Below are positions 7,622 to 16,152 of a DNA stretch of 64,000 nt, in pieces. Under the pieces are notes generated by a model. It saw only the letters and a program-made list of their open reading frames with translations, was not told where the DNA came from and did not search any database. Positions within the stretch are counted from its first letter, which is position 1; each line of letters begins with the position of its first letter. Position numbers and translations under genes: made by a program. This DNA comes from Sutcliffiella deserti (lineage in GTDB: Bacteria; Bacillota; Bacilli; Bacillales; Bacillaceae_I): contig NZ_JAIQDB010000002.1 of NCBI RefSeq assembly GCF_020037475.1, positions 186,001 through 250,000 of the forward strand. Reading direction: 5' to 3'.

Positions 7622-10003
7622 ATGTTCTTTATTTTTATGTCCATCATTGCACTGATCCCTTTAGTGATTGGGGTTACCATTCTATATCTATTGAAAAAAA
7701 CAAGCCTGGCGCGGGCTTTGTTCTTGTTCTTATTTTTTGCGTCGTTATGGCAAATTGATGTCGCCATCTTATACGGTCATCCTCATTTATCATATGCTAC
7801 GACTGAATTTTTATTTCGGTTCTTTCGATTGGGGCCAATCATGCTCACGCCTATCTTTCTGTATGTTGCATATATTATGAGTGTTGAGCTTGTCCCAAAA
7901 TTCCAACAAAGCAAATGGCGTTTTGTTGTAAATAAAATAACTGTAATTATGTCTTTCATTTTTGCTGTTGCAGTTTATATAATTAACTGGACATCCCAAG
8001 GAGTAAGCCAGCTCGTAATGATACGATATGAAAATGTGACACCATTTTTATTCCCGGAATACGGCTCACTTTCTTGGGTGTTTCAAATAAACGTTGTTCT
8101 CTTTATCCTCAGCATTTTAATTTGCTTTGGTTTAAACCGTTTAGTAGAGGATAAAAATGTTCGCGCTTTTCTATTCTACTTTTTACTAACAATCATAGTT
8201 GGGTACAGCATTGTCATTCTCAACATGCTTCCAGAGATGAGGCTGTTTCCGAGTGGCATCGGAGTCATGGTCTTCGCCGTATCCATCCTTATACTCGTTA
8301 CGAAACTTCACACGCAGTTAGTAGAAGAAATGAACAAAGAACTGGAACAACAGAAACATTTCTTGCGGACCGTGATTGATATGAACCCTAGCTATATATA
8401 CTCAAAGGATGAAGAAGGACACTATACTTTAGTAAATAAGGCATTTGCCAATCTTGTTAATCGTTCGTCGGAATCCATCATAGGGGAAAAAATTGAAGTA
8501 ATCTCCCCGTCCCCGGAAATGACAAACGTCATGGACTTAACAGATAAACTGGTATTTCAAAAAGGAAAAATGCTTCAACTGGAAGAAAATTTTATCGATA
8601 GCTCTGGGAATGAAAAATGGCTTCAAACAGTAAAGGTTCCTATTGATATTTCGGGTAATAAACTTGTTCTCGGAGTATCTACCGATATAACAGAACGAAA
8701 AAAACATGAAAACGAGGTCCTATTTCAAGCGGAACATGATGATCTGACGGGTCTGCCTAATAGAAGATTATTTAATAGTATCCTGCCAACCATTATTCAT
8801 CAGGCGGAAAAAGCTCATTCAAAAGTAGCTGTGATGTTCTTGGATTTAGACCGCTTTAAATATATTAATGATTCACTAGGCCATGATGTCGGTGATCTAC
8901 TATTGGTAGAAGTAGCTAACCGTCTGAAAGAGGCCATAAAAGGGAAAGCTGGCATTTCCGTTTACCGCATAGGGGGTGATGAGTTTACCTTCATCGTTTC
9001 TACAAATAGCCTACCTGAAATTCAGGAGTTGGCCGAGTACCTGGTATCTGAATTCAAAGCGCCTTTTAAAGTGGAAAATTCAACGATGTATATTACCCCG
9101 AGTATAGGAATCAGTATGTACCCAGATGACGGCCATGATGCAAGAACGTTAATTAAGTATGCAGACACTGCGATGTACTATCTTAAAGAAGCCGGCCAGA
9201 ATGGATATCAGTTCTTTACTGGAGAAATGAAGGATGTATTTTATCAAAAAATGCTCATCGAAAAAGAACTGAGGCCTGCCTTGGATCGCCAGGAATTTGA
9301 GCTCCATTATCAGCCTAAACAGCATATCTCCAAAAAAGAGATACACGGGGTGGAAGCGTTGGTTCGCTGGAAGAATGATAAGCTTGGTACCGTATCTCCG
9401 GCTGATTTTATACCAATAGCGGAAGAAACAGGACTTATCCTACCTCTTGGCGAATGGATATTACATACAGCTTGCCTTCAAAATAAAAAATGGCAAACGG
9501 AGGGATATTCTCCGCTGCAGGTTTGTGTGAATATTTCCATGCGACAAATAGCGGAAAAGGATTTCGTCGATAAAGTATTGCACATTCTTGAAATAACAGA
9601 GCTTGAACCACAATACCTAGATTTGGAGATTACAGAAAGCATCGCAATGGCTGACCAGCAATCAGTCATCGACAAACTCGCGGCCCTAAGAAACATCGGT
9701 ATCACCATCGCCATGGACGACTTCGGTACCGGCTATTCTTCACTCAGTTATATCAACAAATATCCACTGGATGCCGTAAAAATTGACCAATCCTTCATCA
9801 GAAACATCCATCAAAGCGATGAAAACAAAGGAATCGTCAAAAGTATCCTAGCGATAGCCCAACAGCTCAAACTAAAAGTCATCGCCGAAGGGATTGAATG
9901 CAAAGAAGAACTCGAATTCCTCAATAAAGAAAAATGCCACTACGCCCAAGGCTACTATATTAGCCGTCCCTTGCCCGCGAACGAAGTGGAAAAGCTATTT
10001 TAG
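7622..10003 (+). CDS. Membrane-bound PAS-GGDEF-EAL cyclic-di-GMP protein
   Basis: This 793-residue protein starts with about seven membrane helices (residues 1-225, of the 7TM histidine-kinase N-terminal type). A PAS domain follows (about 245-355, FLRTVIDMNPSYIYSKDEEG), then GGDEF (about 365-530, RIGGDEF near 450) and EAL (about 545-790). The GGDEF signature is intact, suggesting diguanylate cyclase activity. The EAL domain keeps EALVRW (577-579) and DDFGTGYSSLSYI, suggesting phosphodiesterase activity. Both activities may exist, with the membrane and PAS parts as input. It is monocistronic. The TAG stop overlaps the first base of a degenerate REP. Confidence 0.9.
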   Translation: MFFIFMSIIALIPLVIGVTILYLLKKTSLARALFLFLFFASLWQIDVAILYGHPHLSYATTEFLFRFFRLGPIMLTPIFLYVAYIMSVELVPKFQQSKWRFVVNKITVIMSFIFAVAVYIINWTSQGVSQLVMIRYENVTPFLFPEYGSLSWVFQINVVLFILSILICFGLNRLVEDKNVRAFLFYFLLTIIVGYSIVILNMLPEMRLFPSGIGVMVFAVSILILVTKLHTQLVEEMNKELEQQKHFLRTVIDMNPSYIYSKDEEGHYTLVNKAFANLVNRSSESIIGEKIEVISPSPEMTNVMDLTDKLVFQKGKMLQLEENFIDSSGNEKWLQTVKVPIDISGNKLVLGVSTDITERKKHENEVLFQAEHDDLTGLPNRRLFNSILPTIIHQAEKAHSKVAVMFLDLDRFKYINDSLGHDVGDLLLVEVANRLKEAIKGKAGISVYRIGGDEFTFIVSTNSLPEIQELAEYLVSEFKAPFKVENSTMYITPSIGISMYPDDGHDARTLIKYADTAMYYLKEAGQNGYQFFTGEMKDVFYQKMLIEKELRPALDRQEFELHYQPKQHISKKEIHGVEALVRWKNDKLGTVSPADFIPIAEETGLILPLGEWILHTACLQNKKWQTEGYSPLQVCVNISMRQIAEKDFVDKVLHILEITELEPQYLDLEITESIAMADQQSVIDKLAALRNIGITIAMDDFGTGYSSLSYINKYPLDAVKIDQSFIRNIHQSDENKGIVKSILAIAQQLKLKVIAEGIECKEELEFLNKEKCHYAQGYYISRPLPANEVEKLF

Positions 10004-10029
10004 GGTAATGGAGACTGGTACCTCGATCC
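10003..10029 (+). repeat. Degenerate REP, forward
   Basis: GGGTAATGGAGACTGG then TACCTCGATCC: the arms and spacing fit with several substitutions. It overlaps the last base of the GGDEF-EAL stop codon. Confidence 0.6.
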
Positions 10030-10120
10030 GTTTATCCTTTAAATGACAAAAGGATTAAGGCTTACCTCTGGTGATTGAAGCGCAGGACATGGTGTAAAAT
10101 GAGTATTTTCCTCACAAGGG

Positions 10121-10175
10121 TACAAAAGAAATGCAGGAGCAGGCCAATTTGTTGACCGCTCCTGCATTTCTTTTG
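10121..10175 (+). terminator. 19-bp perfect hairpin in cassette copy 2
   Basis: ACAAAAGAAATGCAGGAGC (10121-10139) pairs without mismatch with 10157-10175 and is followed by TTATC. It may terminate the GGDEF-EAL transcript. Confidence 0.55.
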
Positions 10176-10314
10176 TTTATCTATCCATTCTCCCTAGCTT
10201 GGAGGGAGGTTGGAAAATTTGAGTAAATGATCTGAAGTGATGGGGAAGTCGGGTGATCATAGGGTTACCGCAAAAAAAAGTAGGACCAGCATGTTTGGAA
10301 AAAAACGCAAGAGA

Positions 10315-10341
10315 GGGTCTAAGGACCTGTCCAAGGCCACT
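10315..10341 (-). repeat. Degenerate REP, reverse
   Basis: GGGTCTAAGGACCTGTCC followed by AAGGCCACT. The right arm has degenerated or been replaced by the start of the GGCCACTGA repeat. Confidence 0.5.
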
Positions 10342-10551
10342 GAAAAACTGAAAACAGATAGTTTTGTGTGGCTTCTAGCTGTGGAGTGGAGCAAATGGCG
10401 TAGACTCCAGCGGGAGAGTAGCGACAAGCTAGAGACCCCGCAGGGCATAGCCCGAGGAGGCTCAAAGTCGCCCCGCGGAAAGCGAAGCCATTTGCGGAAA
10501 GTAACAGCGGTGTTTAACACAAACCTAGAATTATGTACTTTATCAGTGGCC
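10335..10551. mobile_element. 215-bp GC-rich MITE-like repeat, copy A
   Basis: Begins GGCCACTGA and ends TCAGTGGCC, a perfect 9-bp inverted terminal repeat. The interior (GACTCCAGCGGG, CCCCGCAGGGCATAGCCCG, CCGCGGAAAGCGAAG) is about 90 percent like 45352-45566. From memory, similar GC-rich blocks are scattered in many Bacillaceae genomes. It has no coding capacity and looks non-autonomous. Confidence 0.7.
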
Positions 10552-10574
10552 TCGACCAGTCGCCCCGAACCACG

Positions 10575-11543
10575 TTACCTTAGTTTTGGAGGCAGGTTCC
10601 CCGACCCGTTCCTTGTGTATACACTGTGGATGAACATTCCCATCACAATCATCAAGAGCCCCGCCATCGCTATTCCGTTCGGGAAGGGGGCGGAAAGTAG
10701 CAGCACTTCTCCTGCGAAGACGAACAAGACTTGTGTAGACTGGGTTGCTTCAACGGCTGCTAGTTTTGCCTGATCTCCATTGACTTTATCTGTGGCGATA
10801 AAAAATAATGTGGTGGCAATCACACCCGAGCATATGGCTACTATGAAGGATTGAAATATTTGACCTGTATCAGGTAAACCTACTTTGACCACACCGAGTG
10901 CTGCTATGATTATCCAGAATGGAATGGTCGCCAATGTCATTCCCAGCACTCTTTGAAAAGTGTCGAGCCTTCCTCCACATACCTCCATCATTTTCCGGTT
11001 CCCAAGCGGATAGGCGAAGGCAGCAAGTAAAACCGGAAGAATGCAGGCAACCGCCATCTCAAGAGAAAAACTGCCGGACGCTTGTTGCCATTGTATTAAA
11101 ATGACCCCAGCTAGAATCAACAATGAAATAAACAGAGCCTTCAAGGGTATCTTTTGCCTAACTTTTACCGTACCTTGTTTTTCCCTTATGATGACAAAGA
11201 AAAAAGGTCCAAGCAAAACGCCAGCCACAATCGTCAATTGCCAGGTTCCAGCAACGAGCCAGCCTGGTCCATATGCAGCAGCAAAGGTTAGAGGTGCATA
11301 AAACAATACGAAACCAACAAAACTCCAGCCAAGCCACTGGAAAGGATATTGGCGCATTTCATTAAGCAGAGGCTTAAGATTCTTTCTGGCCACCACAATA
11401 AGAATCAAAAAAGGCACCATAAAAAAGAACCTTAAGGAAGAACCCCAAAGCCAGCTGCCCCCTGCAAGTTCCATGGAGCGGTTTAGAATAAACGTAACAG
11501 CAAAAAACATCGAGGCAAGGATACCCAGAAAAAGTTCCCTCAT
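10575..11543 (-). CDS. EmrE-type (DMT superfamily) multidrug resistance efflux transporter
   Basis: The 322-residue protein has about ten membrane helices in two repeats. It begins MRELFLGILASMFFAVTFILNRSME, which fits the Bacillaceae EmrE-like branch of drug/metabolite transporters. The substrate is unknown. A ribosome site lies just upstream of 11543. The last residues (about NGSGNLPPKLR) are translated from a degenerate REP palindrome at 10583-10607, so the natural C-terminus ended near VYTR. The gene appears to stand alone, although the SdpI-like and CBO0543-like genes upstream share its strand. Confidence 0.8.
   Translation of the reverse strand: MRELFLGILASMFFAVTFILNRSMELAGGSWLWGSSLRFFFMVPFLILIVVARKNLKPLLNEMRQYPFQWLGWSFVGFVLFYAPLTFAAAYGPGWLVAGTWQLTIVAGVLLGPFFFVIIREKQGTVKVRQKIPLKALFISLLILAGVILIQWQQASGSFSLEMAVACILPVLLAAFAYPLGNRKMMEVCGGRLDTFQRVLGMTLATIPFWIIIAALGVVKVGLPDTGQIFQSFIVAICSGVIATTLFFIATDKVNGDQAKLAAVEATQSTQVLFVFAGEVLLLSAPFPNGIAMAGLLMIVMGMFIHSVYTRNGSGNLPPKLR
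10583..10607 (+). repeat. Degenerate REP inside the EmrE-like gene
   Basis: TTTTGGAGGCAGGTTCC then CCGACCC: the core and right arm are recognisable, with forward polarity. It encodes the tail NGSGNLPP of the transporter on the opposite strand. Confidence 0.5.
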
Positions 11544-11619
11544 ATGAACACCACTTTTTTTAATGGTTTTTCAAACTAGTATAAATATATGTGATGCATT
11601 AAAAAAGTTCCTATCTTTT

Positions 11620-11964
11620 TTATTCAGTAACCCTCTCTGAATACATGTAGCTTAGTATCACAGGCGGAATCAAGAAAAGTATCGGAGAAAAAGCAATCAT
11701 AATAGACACGGGCTCCTCCATGGGCGGAAGAAAGAGTAGCACAATCCCGAAAAGCAATTCCGGAATGGACCAGATCATTAACATCAGGCCACCGTACTTA
11801 TTAATCTTGTACCACGCCTCTTCTGACTGATAAGACTTCGGAAACCTGACGCCGTACAAGTAATTCATCTTAACCTTCTCTAAGTACAAAGGGATACTCA
11901 AGCCTATGCACAGAATGGCAACAAATATGAGCATGATTCCTAAACCGATATTCACAAACTTCAC
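11620..11964 (-). CDS. SdpI-like small membrane protein
   Basis: The 114-residue protein has about three membrane helices (residues 5-25, 58-80, 84-106). A conserved-looking stretch, NYLYGVRFPKSYQSEEAWYK, matches the YGvRtp...se.aW pattern of the SdpI family. B. subtilis SdpI gives immunity to the SdpC killing factor, but many family members have no known role and no sdpC-like gene is nearby. Start ATG at 11964 with a ribosome-like GAGGTGAAG just upstream. Confidence 0.65.
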   Translation of the reverse strand: MKFVNIGLGIMLIFVAILCIGLSIPLYLEKVKMNYLYGVRFPKSYQSEEAWYKINKYGGLMLMIWSIPELLFGIVLLFLPPMEEPVSIMIAFSPILFLIPPVILSYMYSERVTE

Positions 11965-12178
11965 CTCTAGTTTTTAAAGATTTTAGCGTTATTTACTGAA
12001 CGAAATACAAAAATAATTCTATTAACTCAAAATATTCACTTTATATTAACATGAAAAATCCCCGAAAAAATCTATAAAATAAAGTTTCGGGTAAAAAAAC
12101 GTTTTGCAGAGCTATTAACGAGTGCTAAAGTTAAGTGAGTTTTACATATCTTACAATCGATGGTACTTCAATAAAAAA

Positions 12179-12202
12179 AACACACCCCTTTAGGAATGTG
12201 TT
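12179..12202 (-). terminator. Terminator of the CBO0543-like gene
   Basis: On the minus strand ACACATTCC, a TAAA loop and GGGGTGTGT (with two G-U pairs) are followed by eight Ts. It overlaps the stop codon at 12201-12203. Confidence 0.7.
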
Positions 12203-12665
12203 ATTTATTGTATCGTTCCAACTTTCTAATACATTTAAAAAACCCAACCAGAATTAAAAGTAAAATAGGATCCACTATTGCGGAGTACTGCAGTTTCCAC
12301 CATCCATAATTAAAATAGCCCCAGGGTTCAGGCAAAAGTGCCAGCAATTCATATAACAAGATTCCCAAGGTCCATGATCCAATATATAAACTCTGTTTAA
12401 AGAATCCTTTTTTAAATGGAAAGTAATTCAGGAAAATTACATTTACCGGCGGAATTAAAACTGTATGCGCAAGTAATCCCACCCAATCTACGTCTTGGGT
12501 TAAATACCAGTAGGCACCATATTTAAATTCCACTACAATATCGTGTGTCTGCTGAAACGCAATCGTAAAAAGCCAAATATGCAGCATCTGGTTTCTGTTC
12601 AAATTCTTCTCCATTTTAAATGCAATTATATTAAACAAGATGATTGCTAAAATAAGTCCAATCAT
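12201..12665 (-). CDS. CBO0543-family membrane protein
   Basis: The 154-residue protein has about five membrane helices, a short basic C-terminus (CIRKLERYNK) and aromatic-rich loops (FKYGAYWYLTQDVDW, GYFNYGWWKLQYS). That pattern is typical of the CBO0543 family, which is common and often multicopy in Bacillaceae and has no assigned function. The assignment is from recall of the family pattern. The gene is monocistronic, with a terminator overlapping its stop. Confidence 0.6.
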   Translation of the reverse strand: MIGLILAIILFNIIAFKMEKNLNRNQMLHIWLFTIAFQQTHDIVVEFKYGAYWYLTQDVDWVGLLAHTVLIPPVNVIFLNYFPFKKGFFKQSLYIGSWTLGILLYELLALLPEPWGYFNYGWWKLQYSAIVDPILLLILVGFFKCIRKLERYNK

Positions 12666-12772
12666 GGTTTTTTCCTTTGTGAGAGTTATTTTGCTATTAT
12701 CATTTGTTTATAGGGAAAAATTATTCCATTACTTATAATATAGGCCCTTTATAGTAGCTGTCCTGTTCTAAC

Positions 12773-13558
12773 TCAAAGCTCGACGTTAATCTGCCCTTCC
12801 AGATAGGTCACTGCTTCACCGGACATTTTTACCATATCGCCCAAATCCGTACAGTGAAGCTTTCCGCCTCTAGCTGATAATTGCAGTGCTACCATATCAT
12901 TTTTATTTAAAACGCTTTTCCAATATGGAACCAAGGTACAATGAGCAGAACCAGTTACCGGGTCTTCCTCAATCCCTGCCTTTGGAGCAAAGAATCTTGA
13001 TACAAAATCCGCTTTCTTTCCTTTGGCAGTCGCGATGATTCCAAATCCGTCCAGCTTTTTCAGCATATCCATATTTAAATCAAGGTCCAGAATATCCTGT
13101 TCTGTTTCAAAGATTGCCATATAATCTCTTGCTTTATAGACCTCCATAGGCTGCTTGCCAAGCCCCTTAATCAGCTCTTCTGGTGCCTCACATCTTATCC
13201 CCCTTCTAGATGGAAAAAGAAGCGTGTACAGACTTCCATCCTTCGAAACTTCCAACGGGCCACTTGCCGTTTGAAACCTTAACGTATTAGAAGTCTCATC
13301 AGTATAATTGCTTATAACATAAGCGGCTGCCAATGTGGCGTGTCCGCACAGGTCCATTTCCTCTACCGGAGTGAACCATTTTAGTTCATACTCATCGCCT
13401 GCTTTTACAAAAAAAGCCGTTTCAGGCAGATTATTTTCAGCAGCAATCTTCTGCATCAAATCCACCGGAATCCATTCCTCCAACGGACAAACCGCTGCTG
13501 GATTCCCCTTAAATAGCTCATTAGTAAAAGCATCAATTTGATATATAGGTAATTTCAT
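12773..13558 (-). CDS. PhzF family isomerase-like protein
   Basis: The 261-residue protein begins MKLPIYQIDAFTNELFKGNP and has the PhzF catalytic region NNLPETAFFV (the glutamate is the presumed general base). It also has CGHATLAAAYV in the N-terminal half and the family signature DPVTGSAHC in the C-terminal half. PhzF isomerises a phenazine precursor, but most bacterial homologues are epimerase-like enzymes of unknown substrate, and no phenazine genes are present. GAGGAGGTT lies just upstream of the start. Confidence 0.85.
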   Translation of the reverse strand: MKLPIYQIDAFTNELFKGNPAAVCPLEEWIPVDLMQKIAAENNLPETAFFVKAGDEYELKWFTPVEEMDLCGHATLAAAYVISNYTDETSNTLRFQTASGPLEVSKDGSLYTLLFPSRRGIRCEAPEELIKGLGKQPMEVYKARDYMAIFETEQDILDLDLNMDMLKKLDGFGIIATAKGKKADFVSRFFAPKAGIEEDPVTGSAHCTLVPYWKSVLNKNDMVALQLSARGGKLHCTDLGDMVKMSGEAVTYLEGQINVEL

Positions 13559-13920
13559 AACTCACACAACCTCCTCATCGCTAAATTAATGCGTCATGTC
13601 ATTTTAAAATATCTGAAAACTTGGGTCAAGGGGACTGGTCCCTTGACCCTTCTTCGCTTTAAAGTGATTGCTTGGATTCTTTTGCAAGGGCATCGAGCTG
13701 AAGGTATAAGTGAAAATATTTCTACATGAAATGAGAATAGCTTAAAGTTTTTGTAAGTTAAATATTGTAAAATATAAAAAGGTACAGTTCTACTGTTTCC
13801 TAAGAATTACGATTTCTCTTCACAAGGGGATTCTTGTCGGTGGATCAAAATTATTGTTCCATACAAACTAATGTAATTGCGGAGAAGCTGAAAATACAAA
13901 GAAAATACAGAGGTGCAACC
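13559..13920. other. Divergent intergenic region between PhzF and the GNAT gene
   Basis: Holds one REP at 13623-13649, AT-rich sequence with possible promoter elements around 13750-13780 (TTGTAA and TATAAA-like), and the ribosome site AGAGGTG before 13921. An open frame starting at 13834 is only an upstream extension of the GNAT gene. Confidence 0.4.
13623..13649 (+). repeat. REP palindrome, forward copy
   Basis: Near-perfect palindrome GGGTCAAG, GGGACTGGTCCC, TTGACCC, lying between divergent PhzF and GNAT genes. Confidence 0.85.
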
Positions 13921-14751
13921 ATGCTAAGTAAAGAAAAATTAATCCAAATCAAACAACTCAAAGAAACTTGTGAAAAAGAGGGAGGGTTCGAGTTAAAGCT
14001 CAACATGGATATGCTCGAGAACCGAGATGAAAATAGTAAGGAAGACTTTTTCCATTATGAAAAAGAGGAACTTGTCGGTTTTCTCGGCAGTTACGGATTC
14101 GGGAATAAAATAGAGATGACCGGAATGGTTCACCCGGATTATCGTAGACAAGGGATCTTTTCCAAGTTGTTTATAATGGCTGTGGAGGAGACGAAGCAAC
14201 AAAATATTAAGACAATCTTGTTAAATGCTCCGAACGCATCTCAAACAGCCAAGAAGTTTCTAAAAAACATTCCCTGTACCTTCTCCCTATCGGAATACCA
14301 AATGAGATGGCACCAAACGAACTTGTATGACGATCCTGCTGTGACTATAAGACGATCAATTTCGCAGGATGATTTGGAAGCGGAAATTCAACTTGAAGTT
14401 GCCTGTTTTGGATTTAGTGAACAAGAAGCGCGGGAGTTTAATAAGAGGATGCGGGAACTCAATAGCGAGGACATGTACATCATTGAAGCAGAAGGAAAAA
14501 CTGCCGGGAAAATCCGGGTATCCGAAACAAACGGAGAAGCATGGATATATGGATTCGCAGTTTTTCCCGAGCTCCAAGGCAAAGGAATCGGCAGAAAAGC
14601 CTTATCCAAAGCTGTAAAAAAGGAAAATGAAAAAGGCCTGCCCGTTTTTCTGGAAGTAGAAGCAAAAAATGCCCATGCACTGAAACTTTATGAATCTTGT
14701 GGGTTCAAAAGCTACCATTCACAAGACTATTACCTGTATCTCGGTTTGTAA
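13921..14751 (+). CDS. GNAT family N-acetyltransferase with two acetyltransferase domains
   Basis: The start at 13921 follows AGAGGTG and gives 276 residues. Two tandem GNAT folds are visible. The N-terminal one has the acetyl-CoA binding pattern VHPDYRRQGIFSKL (near residues 63-76). The C-terminal one has GFAVFPELQGKGIGRKAL (about 207-224) and NAHALKLYESCGFK near the end. Such fusions often acetylate small molecules or protein N-termini; the substrate is unknown. A REP begins four bases after the stop. Confidence 0.85.
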   Translation: MLSKEKLIQIKQLKETCEKEGGFELKLNMDMLENRDENSKEDFFHYEKEELVGFLGSYGFGNKIEMTGMVHPDYRRQGIFSKLFIMAVEETKQQNIKTILLNAPNASQTAKKFLKNIPCTFSLSEYQMRWHQTNLYDDPAVTIRRSISQDDLEAEIQLEVACFGFSEQEAREFNKRMRELNSEDMYIIEAEGKTAGKIRVSETNGEAWIYGFAVFPELQGKGIGRKALSKAVKKENEKGLPVFLEVEAKNAHALKLYESCGFKSYHSQDYYLYLGL

Positions 14752-14754
14752 AAG

Positions 14755-14781
14755 GGGTCAAGGGGACTGGTTCCTTGACCC
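14755..14781 (+). repeat. REP palindrome, forward copy
   Basis: Starts three bases after the GNAT stop. With 15768-15794 it brackets the NERD gene. Confidence 0.8.
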
Positions 14782-14839
14782 GTTTGAAACCTTCCTAACT
14801 AGTATCATTCTATATTCTAAGGAAAAATGAGGTGCCCTA

Positions 14840-15697
14840 TTGTCCAACCTTAAGAAAGTCACAATTTTAGCTATAAGTGTTATTGTATTATCACTGATAT
14901 TATTTCTTATCGCTCCATTCGTAATGCCTTTAGTATTATTGGCAGTTGCTATCTACTTAAAAGCAAACTACGCCAAAATTAAAGGGGCAGTTGGGGAAAG
15001 TTATGTGAACAAGGAATTAGAAAAACTTGGACCAATGTATAGAGTGTTTCATGATTTATATATTCCCAATGAAAAAGGCGGCACGTCACAAGTCGATCAT
15101 GTCGTGACCTCCCCAACGGGCATATTTGTAATCGAAACAAAGCATTATGAAGGCTGGATTTTCGGCGAGGAGAATCAGAGAAATTGGACTCAAGTAATCT
15201 ATAAACGAAAAGAGAAATTTTTAAATCCGATTTGGCAAAATTACGGTCATATCGAGGCATTGAAGACTTATCTTGGAAACCAGAAATTTCATTCGATCAT
15301 TGCATTTTCCAGCAGATCCACACTTAAGTTTGAAGATAACTTTAACTCCGCTAGGGTGATCCAGATTCCGAAGCTCACTACAGTAATAAAAGAGTCAAAA
15401 ACACGACAACTAAGTGAGGCGGAACTACATAAAATAAATAGAGTACTGGAAAAACTGATAATCCAAGACAGAAGACAAAAAAAGATCGTACAAAAAAAGC
15501 ATGTAGAAGTCATTAGAAACAAACAGAAAGAAAAAGTAGCGGCAAGGGCAGTGGCGCAGCATAAGACAGTCAATCGTGTCACTACCAACCCGTGCCCCAA
15601 ATATGATGGACAACTTTCTATCAAGAAAGGGAAGTACGGATCGTTCTATGGGTGCAGTCACTATCCGGTATGCAGGCATACGCAGAAAATATCGTAA
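14840..15697 (+). CDS. NERD-domain nuclease-related membrane protein with C-terminal zinc-ribbon
   Basis: A TTG start preceded by GAGGTG gives 285 residues. One long hydrophobic segment (about residues 8-42) is followed by a NERD domain (about 50-170), with GAVGESYV and the nuclease-like core SQVDHVV...GIFVIETKHY (D and ExK residues). A basic, helical linker follows. The C-terminus is a topoisomerase-type zinc-ribbon (GKYGSFYGCSHYPVCRHT). The first knuckle reads CPKY instead of the usual CPxC, so one of four zinc ligands is missing. NERD proteins are predicted DNA-processing or DNA-binding proteins; no partner gene is adjacent. It is flanked by inverted REPs (14755 and 15768). Confidence 0.8.
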   Translation: MSNLKKVTILAISVIVLSLILFLIAPFVMPLVLLAVAIYLKANYAKIKGAVGESYVNKELEKLGPMYRVFHDLYIPNEKGGTSQVDHVVTSPTGIFVIETKHYEGWIFGEENQRNWTQVIYKRKEKFLNPIWQNYGHIEALKTYLGNQKFHSIIAFSSRSTLKFEDNFNSARVIQIPKLTTVIKESKTRQLSEAELHKINRVLEKLIIQDRRQKKIVQKKHVEVIRNKQKEKVAARAVAQHKTVNRVTTNPCPKYDGQLSIKKGKYGSFYGCSHYPVCRHTQKIS

Positions 15698-15767
15698 GAG
15701 AGAGAGGGCGAGAGGAAGGGCTGGTAAGCCTTTCCTCTCGCCCCCTAGTTGTTTGGAAGGGTGAATT

Positions 15768-15794
15768 GGGTCAAGGAACCAGTTCCTCTGACCC
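15768..15794 (-). repeat. REP palindrome, reverse copy
   Basis: GGGTCAAGGAACCAGTTCC then TCTGACCC. A variant with AACC/GGTT replaces the central GGGACC. Confidence 0.75.
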
Positions 15795-15823
15795 ATTAAT
15801 TAATTGAAAATTTAAAATTATAG

Positions 15824-15852
15824 TTGACAACTAATCATTTGCCCTTTATAGT
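15824..15852 (+). promoter_or_regulatory. Sigma-A promoter of the S-box yxjG transcript
   Basis: Perfect TTGACA at 15824-15829 and TATAGT at 15847-15852 with a 17-base spacer, about 30 bases before the riboswitch. Confidence 0.85.
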
Positions 15853-15882
15853 GTACCTAATAACTTAATAGCATCCAATTTT

Positions 15883-15986
15883 TTCTTATCCAGAGAGGTG
15901 GAGGGACTGGCCCTTTGATACCTCGGCAGCGGACTTTTTAAAAGTACTGTGCCAATTCCAGTAGCGTAATGCTAGCAGATAAGAGG
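15883..15986 (+). ncRNA. SAM-I (S-box) riboswitch aptamer
   Basis: The S-box signature is clear. P1 strand CTTATC (15885-15890) pairs with GATAAG (15978-15983). Between them are AGAGAGGTGGAGGGACTGGC, CCTTTGATACCTCGGCAGC and GTGCCAATTCC in the canonical order. It is followed by a terminator at 16012-16046, so S-adenosylmethionine should switch off transcription of the yxjG-type gene. Its GGAGGGACTGGCCC superficially resembles the REP family but is part of the aptamer. Confidence 0.95.
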
Positions 15987-16011
15987 AGAAGGTCTTTTAA
16001 ATTCGTTTATT

Positions 16012-16046
16012 ACCCCCTCTTCTTATTTTTAGAAGAGGGGGTTTTT
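16012..16046 (+). terminator. Riboswitch expression-platform terminator
   Basis: ACCCCCTCTTCT and AGAAGAGGGGGT pair and are followed by TTTTT. This is the intrinsic terminator expected to form when SAM is bound. Confidence 0.9.
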
Positions 16047-16152
16047 ATGTTACATAATCTAAACACAATAAATTAGTTCACCTTATAACTTTAGGGATGC
16101 TGGATGAGTTGTTATATAGGAAAAATTTTAAAAGACAAAGGATGGGATTTAT

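Larger units (their letters stand above)
10003..10341. mobile_element. REP-bracketed repeat cassette, copy 2
   Basis: This 339-bp second copy of the 1141-1513 cassette is bounded by degenerate forward (10003-10029) and reverse (10315-10341) REPs. The ATCCTTTAAATGACAAAAGG segment, the hairpin and the GGAGGGAGG segment are in the same order as in copy 1. Its right end runs into the unrelated 217-bp repeat at 10335. An open frame crossing this area (10237-10773) has no protein-like features. Confidence 0.7.

Noticed and set aside
10237-10773. Long open frame across the cassette, the 217-bp repeat and the end of the EmrE-like gene
   Set aside because: Translates repeat and antisense sequence; no ribosome site or protein-like pattern.
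15898-15921. REP-like stretch GGAGGGACTGGCCC
   Set aside because: It belongs to the conserved core of the SAM-I riboswitch; P1, spacing and downstream terminator all fit an S-box.
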